From the NCBI GenBank assembly GCA_963812245.1, contig CAWEUK010000002.1, forward strand, positions 1,054,001 to 1,118,000: a stretch of 64,000 bases of DNA. Reading direction: 5' to 3'. The stretch is from Salsipaludibacter sp963812245 (lineage in GTDB: Bacteria; Actinomycetota; Nitriliruptoria; Nitriliruptorales; Nitriliruptoraceae). The notes beneath the pieces were generated by a model. The model worked only from the letters and a program-made list of their open reading frames with translations. It made no database searches and was not told where the DNA came from. Made by a program: the position numbers and the translations under genes. Shown one piece after another: positions 45,907 through 54,953 of this stretch (positions are counted from its first letter, which is position 1; each line of letters opens with the position of its first letter).

Positions 45907-47368
45907 GCGAGGCCCAGCGCCCTGCCGCGGTGGGCGAGTCCAACGCACAGGACGGCCTGGGCGAGGGCGAGGATGCCGGCCACGGCGACGGGTTCGGCCA
46001 CGATGGTCTCGGTCCTGACGGTCTCGGTCCACGACGGTCTCGGCCCCGACGGTCTCGGACCCGGCGGTCGTGCCCACGATTCCGGTCACGGTGACGGGTG
46101 CGACGACCTGCGTGCCGCGATCGTGTCGGTGGGGACCGAAGTCGTTGCCGGTGACCAGGTCGACACCAATGCACCGTGGCTGGCCGCTCGGCTCCGCACG
46201 CTTGGGGCCCGGCCCGTGCTGGTGGTCGCAGTCGGCGACGACATGGAGGAACTGGTCGACGCGTTGGCGATCGCTGCCGCTCGTGCCGACGTGGTCGTGG
46301 TCGGCGGCGGGTTGGGGCCAACCCCCGATGACCGCACCCGCGATGCCGTGGCCCGTTTCGCCGAGGTCGACGCTGGCGCGACGTCCCGACGTGCTGGCCA
46401 TGATCGAGGCTCGCTTCGAAGGGTTCGGTCGCACGATGCCGGTCGTCAACGCCCGCCAGGCCGACATCCCCGAAGGCGGTGTGGTGATGCCACCGGTCGG
46501 GACCGCGGCCGGGTTCTCGTTGGAGGTGGGCGCGACCACGCTCCACGTGTTGCCCGGCGTGCCGTGGGAACTGCGACGCATGTTCGACGAGCACGTCGCC
46601 CCGGCGGTGTTGGCACGCAGTGGTGGTCGCGTGCTGGTGACACGGGTCGTCCACCTCGCCGGCATGGGCGAATCCGACGTCGCCACCGCGCTGGCCGACG
46701 TGGAGGATGCGGCCGAGCGACGGCGGCGTGGACGTCGCCTACCTCGCCACGGGTCGGGGCATCCAGGTCAAGCTGTCGGGCTCGGGCACGGACGAGGACG
46801 GCGCTGGCGGCAACCCTTGCCGAGCCATGTCGATCGGGTCGTGGCCGAACTGGGAGCGGCCGTGGTCGGCATCGACGGCGACGGCCTGGAGGTGGGCGTG
46901 GTCAGCGCCCTGCGTTCGGCCGGCCTGACCATCGCGACGGCCGAGTCGGCCACGGGCGGCCAGGTCGCGGCCCGGTTGACGCAGGTCCCGGGCGCCTCGC
47001 AGGTCGTGCGCGGTGGGGTGGTCGTCTACGCCACCGACACCAAGGTCTCGCTGGCCGGCATCGACCAGGCCCTGCTCGCGGCACACCCGCCGGTGTCCGA
47101 GGAAGTCACACGGGCGCTGGCGGTCGCCGTCCGGACACGCCTGGGCGCCGACATCGGGGTCGCCACGACTGCCTCGGCCGGACCGACGGCACAGGACGGG
47201 GTCCCGGTCGGCACGGCCGTCTGGGCGGTTGCCGACGCCTCGGGAGCCCGGGCCTGGTCGCGGCGCCTGCCGGGGGACCGTGACGACGTCCGCGACCGCC
47301 TGTCCACCGCGGCCATCGACGCCGTCCGACGCCACCTGCTCACGCGGTCCGACACGTCGCCGGACTGA
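45903..47368 (+). CDS. cinA: CinA (nicotinamide-nucleotide amidase/competence-damage protein), frameshifted
   Basis: Two-domain CinA: an N-terminal MoCF-like domain (AAIVSVGTEVVAGDQVDTNA, GGLGPTPDDRTRDAVA) and a C-terminal amidase domain (ATAESATGGQVAARLTQVPG, VVYATDTKVSLAGI). The first ~65 residues are Gly/Asp repeats with frame slips near 46040. Further frame changes fall near 46380, 46715 and 46800; the intervening frames supply contiguous family sequence (PEGGVVMPPVGTAAGFSLEV, VAYLATGRGIQVKLS), so the gene is present in full but shifted. Start GTG 45903 overlaps the pgsA stop. Errors in reads are the likely cause. It precedes recA in this order in many actinobacteria. Confidence 0.82.
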
Positions 47369-47814
47369 TCAGTCGCCCACGGCTTCGGGTGCGGGGCGGA
47401 TCCAGACCCGTTCCTCGCCGTCCATCTCGGTGCCCGGTTCGAACCCGCACGACCGCCACAGTCGCTCGGCCGGCAGGTTGTCGGGGTGCACCGTGCAGCC
47501 GCACCTCCACCGTCACCCAGTTGGTCCAGCAGCGACACTGCGCCGGCACGCCCGAGGCCCCGGCCCTGGTGGGCGGCGTCGATCACGAATCCGCCGATCC
47601 AGGCGACGTCGTCCTCCATGCCGTGCATCGCGTGGCCGACCACCGTGCCCTCGTTGACCAGTGCCACCGACGTCCACACACTGTGCTGTGCCAGCACCAT
47701 GTAGCGGGCTGCCAGGGGGTACACGAAGGCCTCCTGGTCGCCTCGTGGCGCGATGTCGGCCACGGCCCGCCAGTTCTGCTCGGTCACGGGCATGGATCTG
47801 GACGATCGGTGCAT
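47369..47814 (-). CDS. GNAT-family acetyltransferase, frameshifted
   Basis: A single-domain GNAT of about 145 residues. Family sequence is clear in one frame (VTEQNWRAVADIAPRG, GFVIDAAHQGRGLGRAGAV with the acetyl-CoA loop QGRGLGRA), then shifts near 47500 to end LPAERLWRSCGFEPGTEMDG and a stop at 47369. The start ATG 47814 or the one at 47793 depends on another uncertain base near 47790. The stop lies immediately after cinA, so the two genes are convergent with no gap. Substrate unknown. Confidence 0.7.
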
Positions 47815-48401
47815 GGCGGTCGTTGTGCCCGCGCGGGACCGGCGGCGGCAGGGGCGAGCCGTCGGCGCGCAGTTGGCCGAGCTTGTCCCACACGGCGTCG
47901 AACACCGCCATGGCCTGCTGGGCGTCGTAGAGCGCGCCGTGTGCCTGACCATCGTCATGGGGCACGACCCAGTGCCCGGGCGGTGCGGGCGAGCGAGCGG
48001 GGCCCTTCGGGTGATGCCGCGATCAGTGGCAGGGCGAGGGTCTCGACGTCGATGAGGTGGTGGTCCCAGGTCGGCGACCAGCCGAGCTTGCGACACATGC
48101 GGGCGAGGTGGGTGGCGTCGAAGTCGGGGACCGCGCCGACCAGGTAGGCGCCACTGGCGTCCTCGAGGAACCGACGCAGCCACACCGTGGCCGGCGTGCG
48201 TTGCTGGGGGCCGATCGCCGTGGTGTAGTTGGTGAGTTCCAGCGCGGCCGGCTCGGCCCCGTCGAGGGTGTGCTCGGGGAAGTACTGCCGCGTGATCTCG
48301 GTGCCGTCCTCGCAGCGGAGGATCCAGGCGACCTCGGTCAACTCGTGGCGGGAGTGGTCGAGACCGGTGGCCTCGGTGTCGATGAAGACGAATTTGGGCA
48401 C
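47800..48401 (-). CDS. DEDDh 3'-5' exonuclease, frameshifted near its end
   Basis: A DnaQ/RNase T-type exonuclease. Motif I KFVFIDTEATGLD holds Asp and Glu; a second motif is LVGAVPDFDATHLARM; motif III with the general-base His and the last Asp (HDDGQAHGALYDAQQ) lies in another frame after about 47975. Reading through one extra G restores it. GTG 48401 follows CAGGAG. The gene's true end is uncertain because the next frame stays open into the GNAT gene. A role in nucleic-acid repair or turnover is likely; the place between cinA and recA is not usual. Confidence 0.7.
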
Positions 48402-48495
48402 GTGCAACTCCTGCGTTGCATCGCAGGCTATCCCGACCGTGTGACGCGTCCCCGTGCCCTCGGCGAGCAATTGTCGGCGACCGCGGTGGTGGCGG

Positions 48496-48539
48496 TCGAA
48501 CGCTCGTTCGACTATGCTTCGTCTCGAACAGGTGTTCGC
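48496..48539 (+). promoter_or_regulatory. Two LexA (SOS) boxes upstream of recA
   Basis: TCGAACGCTCGTTCGA (48496-48511) and TCGAACAGGTGTTCGC (48524-48539) both contain GAACnnnnGTTC, the Gram-positive/actinobacterial LexA core, 28 bases apart. TATGCT at 48513-48518 between them may be the recA -10. They lie about 230-270 bases before the recA ATG, leaving a long G/C-rich leader. The rest of 48402-48768 shows no gene. Confidence 0.85.
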
Positions 48540-48768
48540 GCGGGCGACTCCGGTCGCCCGCTGCCCTCGCCGCCCCAACCTCGTCCGCCCCGTCGCCGCA
48601 CCAGAACCTGGCCGGCCCAGCCCGCGCCCTTGTCCACAGGACCTCGACGCCTCCACCGGCATGTCGCACCCAGCCCATACGGTGCCGCACACGACGTCAG
48701 ACCCTCCGCTCGCCCCCTCAGTTTGCCCCACCCGATCGACTCGGGACCACCACCAAGAAGGACACATC

Positions 48769-49807
48769 ATGAGTCGCGACAAGTCGCTCGAGGCCGCACT
48801 TGCCTCCATCGAGAAGCAGTTCGGCAAGGGGTCGGTGATGAAGATGGGTGATGGCGTGGTCGCCCCGGTCGCCGCGATCCCGACGGGAGCGTTGTCACTC
48901 GACCTCGCGCTGGGCATCGGCGGGCTGCCACGAGGTCGCGTCGTCGAGATCTTCGGTCCGGAGTCGTCGGGCAAGACGACGGTGGCCCTGCACGCCATCG
49001 CCGAAGCCCAGAAGTTGGGTGGCATCGCGGCCTTCATCGACGCCGAGCACGCGCTCGACCCGACCTACGCCCGGGCGCTGGGTGTGGACATCAACGAGAT
49101 GTTGGTGTCCCAGCCCGACAACGGCGAGCAGGCCCTGGAGATCGCCGACATGCTGATCCGCTCGGCGGCGGTGGACATCGTGGTCATCGACTCGGTGGCG
49201 GCATTGACGCCACGTGCCGAGATCGAGGGCGAGATGGGTGCCACCCACGTCGGGCTGCAGGCGCGCCTGATGTCCCAGGCGTTGCGCAAGCTCGCAGGTT
49301 CACTCAACCGCTCCAAGACCTGTGCCGTGTTCATCAACCAGTTGCGTGAGAAGATCGGGGTGATGTTCGGCTCGCCCGAGACGACCCCGGGTGGGCGCGC
49401 CCTCAAGTTCTACTCGTCCGTGCGCCTGGACGTGCGTCGCATCGAGTCGCTCAAGGACGGCACCGACATCGTGGGCAACAAGGTCCGCGTCAAGGTGGTC
49501 AAGAACAAGGTCGCACCACCGTTCAAGAAGGCGGAGTTCGACATCATGTACGGCGAGGGCATCTCCAAGGAGGGCTCGCTGCATCGACATCGGCGTCGAC
49601 GAGGGAATCATCCGCAAGGCAGGTGCCTGGTACACCTACGACGGCGAGCAGTTGGGGCAGGGTCGCGAGAACGCGCGCAACTACCTCAAGGAACACGTCG
49701 ACATGGCGCTCGAGATCGAGAAGAAGGTCAAGGAGAAGCTGGGCGTGTCGCCGCTCGCCGGTGGCACCGCCGAAGAGGAAGCCGACGCGTCGGCTGATGA
49801 CGAGTGA
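48769..49807 (+). CDS. recA: Recombinase RecA, one extra base
   Basis: Strand-exchange ATPase that also drives LexA self-cleavage. ALASIEKQFGKGSVMKMGD starts it; Walker A GPESSGKTT is near residue 65; KTCAVFINQLREKIGVMFG and GRALKFYSSVRLDVRRIE follow. After EGISKEGSL the frame is broken by one surplus base near 49582; dropping it continues as IDIGVDEGIIRKAGAWYTYD to the stop at 49807. The full length (1039 bases) is then 345 residues, the normal size. Two LexA boxes lie upstream. Because recA is not expected to be lost here, I treat this as a sequence error. recX overlaps its stop. Confidence 0.95.
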
Positions 49808-50643
49808 GTCACCCGGACGTGCAACCGGACGCGGCCGACACCGGTGCGCCGGGCGACGACGGACCGGTGACCTTTCGCTCGGCCGAGGAATGGTTGGCCG
49901 AACGCGGCATCGAGCGTGAACGCATCAAGGTGACCGTGCCGGCAGATGCCGAGCTGGATGCCGACGCAGGTGGTCCCGGGGTGGCCGACGCGGCCGCGGC
50001 AACGCCCTCATCGACCGAGCCGGTCCCGGCTGCCGGCGCCATGCCCGCACCAGGTGCGCGGGAAGTCCATCAGTTGGCGACCGAGCCCCCACCGGCCATC
50101 CCGGGGGAGGGCCATGACGCCCCGATCGGATCGGGACGCGACCATCCCGACCTGTCCGACGAGGTGACGCGTGCCGTCACGTTCATCCAGCGCTCGACCG
50201 CCTCGGGGCCGGCCTCGACCGGTCGCCTGCAGCGCAAGCTCGCGGCGCGCGACGTCCCGGCGCCGGCGATTCGCCTGGCATTGGACCAGGCCCGCGACCA
50301 GGGGCTCGTGGACGACGCGGCGTTCGCCGCTGCCCTGTCTGACGAGGGACGTGCCAAGGGGCACGCCGAGAAGCGCATCCGCAAGGACCTGCGCACGCGC
50401 GAGTTCGACGACGACGTGATTGCCGCCACCATGGCTCGCCACAACGATCGCGACCCCGAGGCAGTTGCCTTCGAGGTCGCACGGACCAAGGCCTCGTCGT
50501 TGCGTGGCGTGGACAGCGAGACCGCATTCCGGCGGCTGGTGGGACACCTGTCGCGGCGTGGCCACAACGAATGGGTGGCACGCAAGGTCGCCCGCGAGGT
50601 CGTGTTCAACGAACTCGAGGACGACGTCATCACCGGTCACTGA
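49804..50643 (+). CDS. recX: RecA regulator RecX
   Basis: A 279-aa protein whose C-terminal ~160 residues are a RecX three-helix-repeat domain (VTRAVTFIQRSTASG, RLQRKLAARDVP, LVDDAAFAAALSDEGRAKG, RIRKDLRTREF). RecX binds the RecA filament and limits its activity. The first ~115 residues are a long acidic, disordered extension (TFRSAEEWLAERGIERERI, then Ala/Pro/Asp-rich) not needed for the fold. GTG 49804 overlaps the recA stop (GTGA), so translation is coupled; the same LexA boxes should govern it. Confidence 0.92.
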   Translation: MSHPDVQPDAADTGAPGDDGPVTFRSAEEWLAERGIERERIKVTVPADAELDADAGGPGVADAAAATPSSTEPVPAAGAMPAPGAREVHQLATEPPPAIPGEGHDAPIGSGRDHPDLSDEVTRAVTFIQRSTASGPASTGRLQRKLAARDVPAPAIRLALDQARDQGLVDDAAFAAALSDEGRAKGHAEKRIRKDLRTREFDDDVIAATMARHNDRDPEAVAFEVARTKASSLRGVDSETAFRRLVGHLSRRGHNEWVARKVAREVVFNELEDDVITGH

Positions 50644-50678
50644 GCGTTGCGGCAGTGCCGTCACGTGACGTGGTCGCC

Positions 50679-50684
50679 TAGGCT
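50679..50684 (+). promoter_or_regulatory. Candidate -10 box
   Basis: TAGGCT lies 42 bases before the GTG at 50726. A perfect palindrome CGTCACGTGACG lies just upstream at 50659-50670 and could be an operator or coincidence. Confidence 0.4.
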
Positions 50685-50725
50685 CGAGCCATCACGCCAG
50701 TCACCGTCATGCACCGGAGGTCGCA

Positions 50726-51001
50726 GTGGACGTCACCCAGACATGGTTGCTCGTGGGCGTTCCGGGCCTCATCATCACGGCCGCGCTGTTCGCCGGTCGT
50801 GATCGACTCCGGGCCCTGGTGGGCTATGCCGTGCTGGCCCTGCTGATGGCCGCCTTCATGACCGTGGACGGTGGCGCGGTGTGGGGCGGGTTGATCGGGT
50901 TGATCGCCGTGGGCCTGGTTGCAACCGGTCGGGGCAGCGTCGAGGTCGACGAACGCCCCGAGGAGCAGGACACCCGCGATCGATGGACCCACGCCGCCTG
51001 A
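50726..51001 (+). CDS. Small three-helix membrane protein
   Basis: A 91-aa protein with three predicted membrane helices (WLLVGVPGLIITAALFAG, LVGYAVLALLMAAFM, GGLIGLIAVGLVATG) and a charged C-terminal tail (VEVDERPEEQDTRDRW). No signal peptide or known motif. GTG 50726 has a good CGGAGG site eight bases upstream. It sits between recX and miaB on the same strand; similar small membrane proteins occur near this place in other actinobacteria, but I cannot name the family. Confidence 0.65.
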   Translation: MDVTQTWLLVGVPGLIITAALFAGRDRLRALVGYAVLALLMAAFMTVDGGAVWGGLIGLIAVGLVATGRGSVEVDERPEEQDTRDRWTHAA

Positions 51002-51060
51002 CGATCCCGAGGCCGGTTTCGACTGCGCATCCGGATCGAGGGCGTCCACGCGAGCAGGGA

Positions 51061-51066
51061 TACCCT
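51061..51066 (+). promoter_or_regulatory. Candidate -10 box of miaB
   Basis: TACCCT lies 31 bases before the miaB ATG at 51097. It fits the recurrent TAnnnT pattern. Confidence 0.4.
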
Positions 51067-51096
51067 CGCCGGCGTCGTCCAGCCACCGGGTCATGC

Positions 51097-52593
51097 ATGC
51101 GCACCTACGCGATTCGCACCTTCGGGTGCCAGATGAACGTGCACGATTCCGAACGTGCCGCCGGCATCCTCGAAACCATGGGGTTCCGTCGGACCGAGGA
51201 CGTGCGCGACGCCAGCCTGGTGCTGCTCAACACGTGTGCGGTGCGCGAGAACGCCGACAACAAGTTGTACGGGACCCTCGGCCACCTCAAGCCGCTCAAG
51301 GACGAGCAGGGCACCACCATCGTCGTCGGTGGCTGCCTGGCACAGAAGGACGGTGCCACCATCACCGACCGCGCACCGTGGGTCGACGTGGTCTACGGCA
51401 CCCACAACCTCGCCAGCCTGCCGAAGTTGCTGGAACAGGCCGACTCGGCCGCCCTGCCGGTGCTCGAGATCGTCGAGCAACTCGAGTCCTTCCCGTCGGC
51501 CCTGCCCGCCAAGCGGGACGTGCGCCACCATGCGTGGGTCTCCATCTCGGTGGGCTGCAACAACTCGTGCACCTTCTGCATCGTGCCGTCGCTGCGTGGG
51601 CCCGAGAACTCCCGCCGGCTCGGCGACATCGTGGCCGAGGTGCAGTCGCTGGTGGCCGACGGCGTGGTCGAGGTCACCCTGCTGGGCCAGAACGTCAACA
51701 GCTACGGCCGCGACCTCGACAAGCGCCCCATGTTCGCCGAACTGCTCCACGCCATGGGTGACGTGGACGGACTCGAACGGGTTCGCTTCACCTCGCCGCA
51801 CCCCCACGACTTCACCGAGGACGTGCTGGTGGCGATGGCGGAGGTCGACAACGTCTGCGAGCACCTCCACCTGCCGCTGCAGTCCGGCTCCGACCGGGTC
51901 CTCAAGGCGATGCGGCGCTCCTATCGGTCGCGGCGCTTCCTGGACCTGGTGGAACGCACCCGCGAACTGCTGCCGACGGCGTCGCTGACCACGGACCTGA
52001 TCGTGGGCTTCCCGGGCGAGACCGACCAGGACTTCGAGGACACCCTGACCGTCGTGGAGGCAGCACGCTTCGACCAGTCGTTCACCTTCCAGTACTCGCC
52101 ACGTCCGGGCACGCCCGCCGCGGAGATGGTCGACCAGTTCATCGCGCCCGAGGTCGTCGCCGAACGGTACGGACGGCTGGAAGCCCTGACCCGGCAGTTG
52201 TCCCACGATGCCCACGTCGCCCTGGTCGGCACGACGCAGCAGTTGCTGCTGGAGTCACCGTCCAAGACCGACCCGACCCGCCTGTCGGGTCGCACGCGCG
52301 GCAACCACCTGGTGCACCTGCCGGTGCCGACCAGTTCTCCGCAGGCTGGCGGCGGCGCGAGCGACCACTGGGCGCCCGGGGACCTGGTGGAGGTCACCAT
52401 CACCGAGGCCGCGACCAACTACTGCATCGCCGGCATCCCCCACGCGGTGGTCCGAACTGCAGCGGGTCGTGCCACCGAGTCGGCCATGGCATCCGGGGAC
52501 GGCTGGTCGCTGGGTCCCGATGCCGTGTTGACCCCGCCGGTCGGCCACGCCCTGCCGGCCGGTCGCCAGCCGCTGCCCGTGGTCAGCGCCTGA
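51097..52593 (+). CDS. miaB: tRNA-2-methylthio-N6-isopentenyladenosine synthase MiaB
   Basis: A 498-aa radical-SAM methylthiotransferase modifying A37 of tRNAs that read UNN codons. MTTase Cys: FGCQMNVHDSE, NTCAVREN and GCLAQKDG. Radical SAM CNNSCTFC is near residue 155, and the TRAM domain (LLLESPSKTDPTRLSGRTRG) is near 385. The last ~45 residues are an Ala/Gly tail. ATG 51097 is chosen because the protein then begins RTYAIRTFGCQ, the family start; the ribosome site is weak. It lies just upstream of miaA, whose product makes its substrate. Confidence 0.95.
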   Translation: MRTYAIRTFGCQMNVHDSERAAGILETMGFRRTEDVRDASLVLLNTCAVRENADNKLYGTLGHLKPLKDEQGTTIVVGGCLAQKDGATITDRAPWVDVVYGTHNLASLPKLLEQADSAALPVLEIVEQLESFPSALPAKRDVRHHAWVSISVGCNNSCTFCIVPSLRGPENSRRLGDIVAEVQSLVADGVVEVTLLGQNVNSYGRDLDKRPMFAELLHAMGDVDGLERVRFTSPHPHDFTEDVLVAMAEVDNVCEHLHLPLQSGSDRVLKAMRRSYRSRRFLDLVERTRELLPTASLTTDLIVGFPGETDQDFEDTLTVVEAARFDQSFTFQYSPRPGTPAAEMVDQFIAPEVVAERYGRLEALTRQLSHDAHVALVGTTQQLLLESPSKTDPTRLSGRTRGNHLVHLPVPTSSPQAGGGASDHWAPGDLVEVTITEAATNYCIAGIPHAVVRTAAGRATESAMASGDGWSLGPDAVLTPPVGHALPAGRQPLPVVSA

Positions 52594-52597
52594 GATC

Positions 52598-53581
52598 GTG
52601 CCACCACCCGCGCGCACCCCGTCGCCTGGTCGCACATTGCCCGGCACCGAGGCGCGCAGCGACCTGCCCGTGTGGGCGATCGTCGGTCCGACCGCGTCGG
52701 GCAAGTCGGCCGCGGCACTGACGCTGGCACCCGACGCCGACCGCCTGGCAGTCACCGGCGGCCGAGACGTCGAGATCGTGGCCGTCGATGCCTTCACGAT
52801 CTACCGCGGCCTCGATGTCGCCACCGCCACCCCGTCCGCCGGCGACCTGGCGGCAGTTCCACACCACCTGATCGATGTGCTCGACCCGTCCGAGTCGGTG
52901 TCGGTGGCGCAGTTCCAGACCTGGGCTCGCGACGCCATCGCCGACATCCATGCTCGCGGTCGCGTGCCGCTGCTGGTCGGCGGATCCGGTCTGTACTTCC
53001 GCGCCGTCGTGGATCCACTGGACTTTCCGCCGACCGATGCTGCCGTGCGAGCGTCCCTCGAGACGCGCTGGCAGGACGACCCCGGTGGCGCCCATGCCCA
53101 CTTGGCGCGTCTCGACCCGCAGGCGGCGGAACTGATCGAACCCGACAACCTCCGTCGAACCGTCCGGGCACTGGAGGTCCTCGAACTCACCGGGCGGGAG
53201 TTCTCGACGTATCGCACGGCGTGGGACGACCACGAGTCCGTGTACGACCTGGTCGTGGACTACCTGGAGCCGTCGACGGAGGTGCTGCGCCAGCGGATCG
53301 ACAGGCGCACCACGAAGATGATCGACGGGGGCCTGCTCGACGAGGTGGCGGCACTGGACCGCGACACCTTGTCGAAGACCGCCAGGCAGGGGATCGGGGT
53401 CGCCGAGGCGCTTGCCGTCCTGGACGGCACTGCTCCGATGGACGGGCTGGCTGCGGCCATCTCGACCAGGACGTGGCACTATGCGCGTCGACAGCGGTCG
53501 TGGTTCCGACGCGACCCCCGTTGCATGGCACGCACGCACGACGACGTCGCCGACCTGGTGGCCAGCCACGAGGCCCACTGA
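52598..53581 (+). CDS. miaA: tRNA dimethylallyltransferase MiaA
   Basis: A 327-aa enzyme adding the isoprenoid to A37 of tRNA. P-loop GPTASGKSAAAL near residue 30 and the DAFTIYRGLDVATATPS strand (normally D-S-M-Q-V-Y; here Thr replaces Gln), LLVGGSGLYFRAVVDPL, and the conserved TARQGIGVAEA and HYARRQRSWFRRD at the C-terminal side are present. The Q-to-T change lies in a substrate-recognition strand and deserves a check. GTG 52598 starts four bases after the miaB stop. A tandem repeat fills the gap before dapF. Confidence 0.92.
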   Translation: MPPPARTPSPGRTLPGTEARSDLPVWAIVGPTASGKSAAALTLAPDADRLAVTGGRDVEIVAVDAFTIYRGLDVATATPSAGDLAAVPHHLIDVLDPSESVSVAQFQTWARDAIADIHARGRVPLLVGGSGLYFRAVVDPLDFPPTDAAVRASLETRWQDDPGGAHAHLARLDPQAAELIEPDNLRRTVRALEVLELTGREFSTYRTAWDDHESVYDLVVDYLEPSTEVLRQRIDRRTTKMIDGGLLDEVAALDRDTLSKTARQGIGVAEALAVLDGTAPMDGLAAAISTRTWHYARRQRSWFRRDPRCMARTHDDVADLVASHEAH

Positions 53582-53650
53582 GCCACCACCGACACGACGA
53601 AGCCAGGTCGCCCACCGGACCCACGCCACCCACCGAAGACCGACCACCCA

Positions 53651-53731
53651 CCGAAGCCGGACCACGCGCCGAAGCCGGACCACTCGCCGAAGCCGGACCA
53701 CTCGCCGAAGCCGGACCACTCACCGAACCCG
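53651..53731 (+). repeat. 18-bp tandem repeat between miaA and dapF
   Basis: CCGAAGCCGGACCACGCG-type units at 53651, 53669, 53687 and 53705, with a partial copy at 53723. The array lies in the 170-base gap and ends 25 bases before the dapF ATG, so it forms part of the dapF leader. Confidence 0.9.
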
Positions 53732-53755
53732 CACGCCCCGACCGAAGGATCCCGC

Positions 53756-54766
53756 ATGACTGGACTGCGCCACACCTTGGCCGCGGCGAGCATCGACGGG
53801 CGCATCCTCAAGGCGCACGGCACCGGCAACGACTTCGTGATCCTGATCGACATGGATGACGAGGTCGAACTGTCCGCGGACATCGTGGCGGCGTTGTGTG
53901 ATCGCCACCGGGGCGTGGGTGCCGACGGGGTCATCCGCATCACGGCCGCTGTTCCCGATGACGTGTCGGCCGCCATCGCGGAAGGCGTGGCCGACGCACC
54001 CGTGTTCATGGACTACCGCAACGCCGACGGGACCATCGTCGAGATGTGTGGCAACGGGGTCCGCGTGGTGGCCAAGGTGGTCCACGACCACGGCCTGGTC
54101 CCGGTCGCTGTCAACGCGCGACTGCCGATCGGCACCCGGGCAGGGCTGCGACCGGTCAGGGTGATGGGCGATGCCGGGTCCGACGGGTCGATGGTCGTGA
54201 CCCACGTGGTGGTCGACATGGGACCAGCGCTGCAGGATGCCGACGCCGTCGGACTGGTCGACGGCGCCTACGACGGTGACGTGGCCGAGTTCCGGTTGGC
54301 CGACGCACGGGCACGCATCGAGGCCCCTGACGACCTGATGGGAGCGGCGTTTGCCGGCGTGTCCATGGGCAACCCGCACGCCGTGACGATCGTGGACGAC
54401 GTCGACACGGTCGCCCTTGCGCGCTTCGGACCGGTGATCGAGTGCCACGAGGCCTTCGCCGACGGTGTCAACGTCAACGTGGTCCAGGTGGTCGACGACG
54501 TCACGCTGCGCCTGCGAGTGTGGGAACGCGGGGTTGGCGAGACCCAGGCCTGCGGCACCGGCGCGTGCGCGAGCGTGGCAGCGATGACCGTTGCCGGGCT
54601 GGTGGACGGCGACCACCCCGTGGACGTCGTCGTGGCCGGTGGCACGTTGCGCATCGAGCGCGACGACCGCGGCCACATGCTGATGACCGGGCCGGCCGAG
54701 ATCGTCGGCACGGTCACCCTCGATGACGGCTGGCTCGCTGCCCGCCTCGATTCCGTGACCGACTGA
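53756..54766 (+). CDS. dapF: Diaminopimelate epimerase
   Basis: A 336-aa PLP-independent epimerase turning LL-DAP into meso-DAP for peptidoglycan and lysine. Both catalytic Cys are visible: MCGNGVR near residue 98 and ACGTGACAS near residue 266. KAHGTGNDFVIL at the start and GVSMGNPHAV near residue 202 are family signatures. The length is about 50 longer than average because of loops around residues 60-80 and 130-190. ATG 53756. Completes the DapD/C/E route encoded at 13,564-19,138, although far from it on the map. The miaA-dapF neighbourhood is conserved in actinobacteria. Confidence 0.95.
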   Translation: MTGLRHTLAAASIDGRILKAHGTGNDFVILIDMDDEVELSADIVAALCDRHRGVGADGVIRITAAVPDDVSAAIAEGVADAPVFMDYRNADGTIVEMCGNGVRVVAKVVHDHGLVPVAVNARLPIGTRAGLRPVRVMGDAGSDGSMVVTHVVVDMGPALQDADAVGLVDGAYDGDVAEFRLADARARIEAPDDLMGAAFAGVSMGNPHAVTIVDDVDTVALARFGPVIECHEAFADGVNVNVVQVVDDVTLRLRVWERGVGETQACGTGACASVAAMTVAGLVDGDHPVDVVVAGGTLRIERDDRGHMLMTGPAEIVGTVTLDDGWLAARLDSVTD

Positions 54767-54795
54767 CGCCCCTGCGCAGGAGCCGAAGTCTTGCA

Positions 54796-54917
54796 GTGGG
54801 TGGTGAGCTGGTCATGTCTGACGTGTTGGCCACCCACGCAGGGTGAAGCGGGCGGGGGCGTGCTGGTGGGTGGTGAGGTGGTCGTGTTTGACGTGCTGGC
54901 TACCCGCGGAGGGGAGA
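54796..54917. repeat. Two ~52-bp direct copies, each partly self-complementary
   Basis: Copies start at 54796 and 54866, both beginning GTGGGTGGTGAG and continuing through a TGACGTG core. In the first, GTGGGTGG pairs with CCACCCAC at its other end, giving an 8-base stem with a long loop; the second has decayed at that arm. It lies in the 187-base gap between dapF and the convergent CoA-transferase gene, so it may act as a terminator. No gene is seen there. Confidence 0.75.
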
Positions 54918-54953
54918 GGTGCCCGACTTGGCCGCGACCGGCGCTCGCGCGAG

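Noticed and set aside
46002..46065. Gly-Asp repeat at the cinA start as a separate small gene
   Set aside because: It is continuous with the cinA start GTG that overlaps pgsA and only appears separate because of a frame slip.
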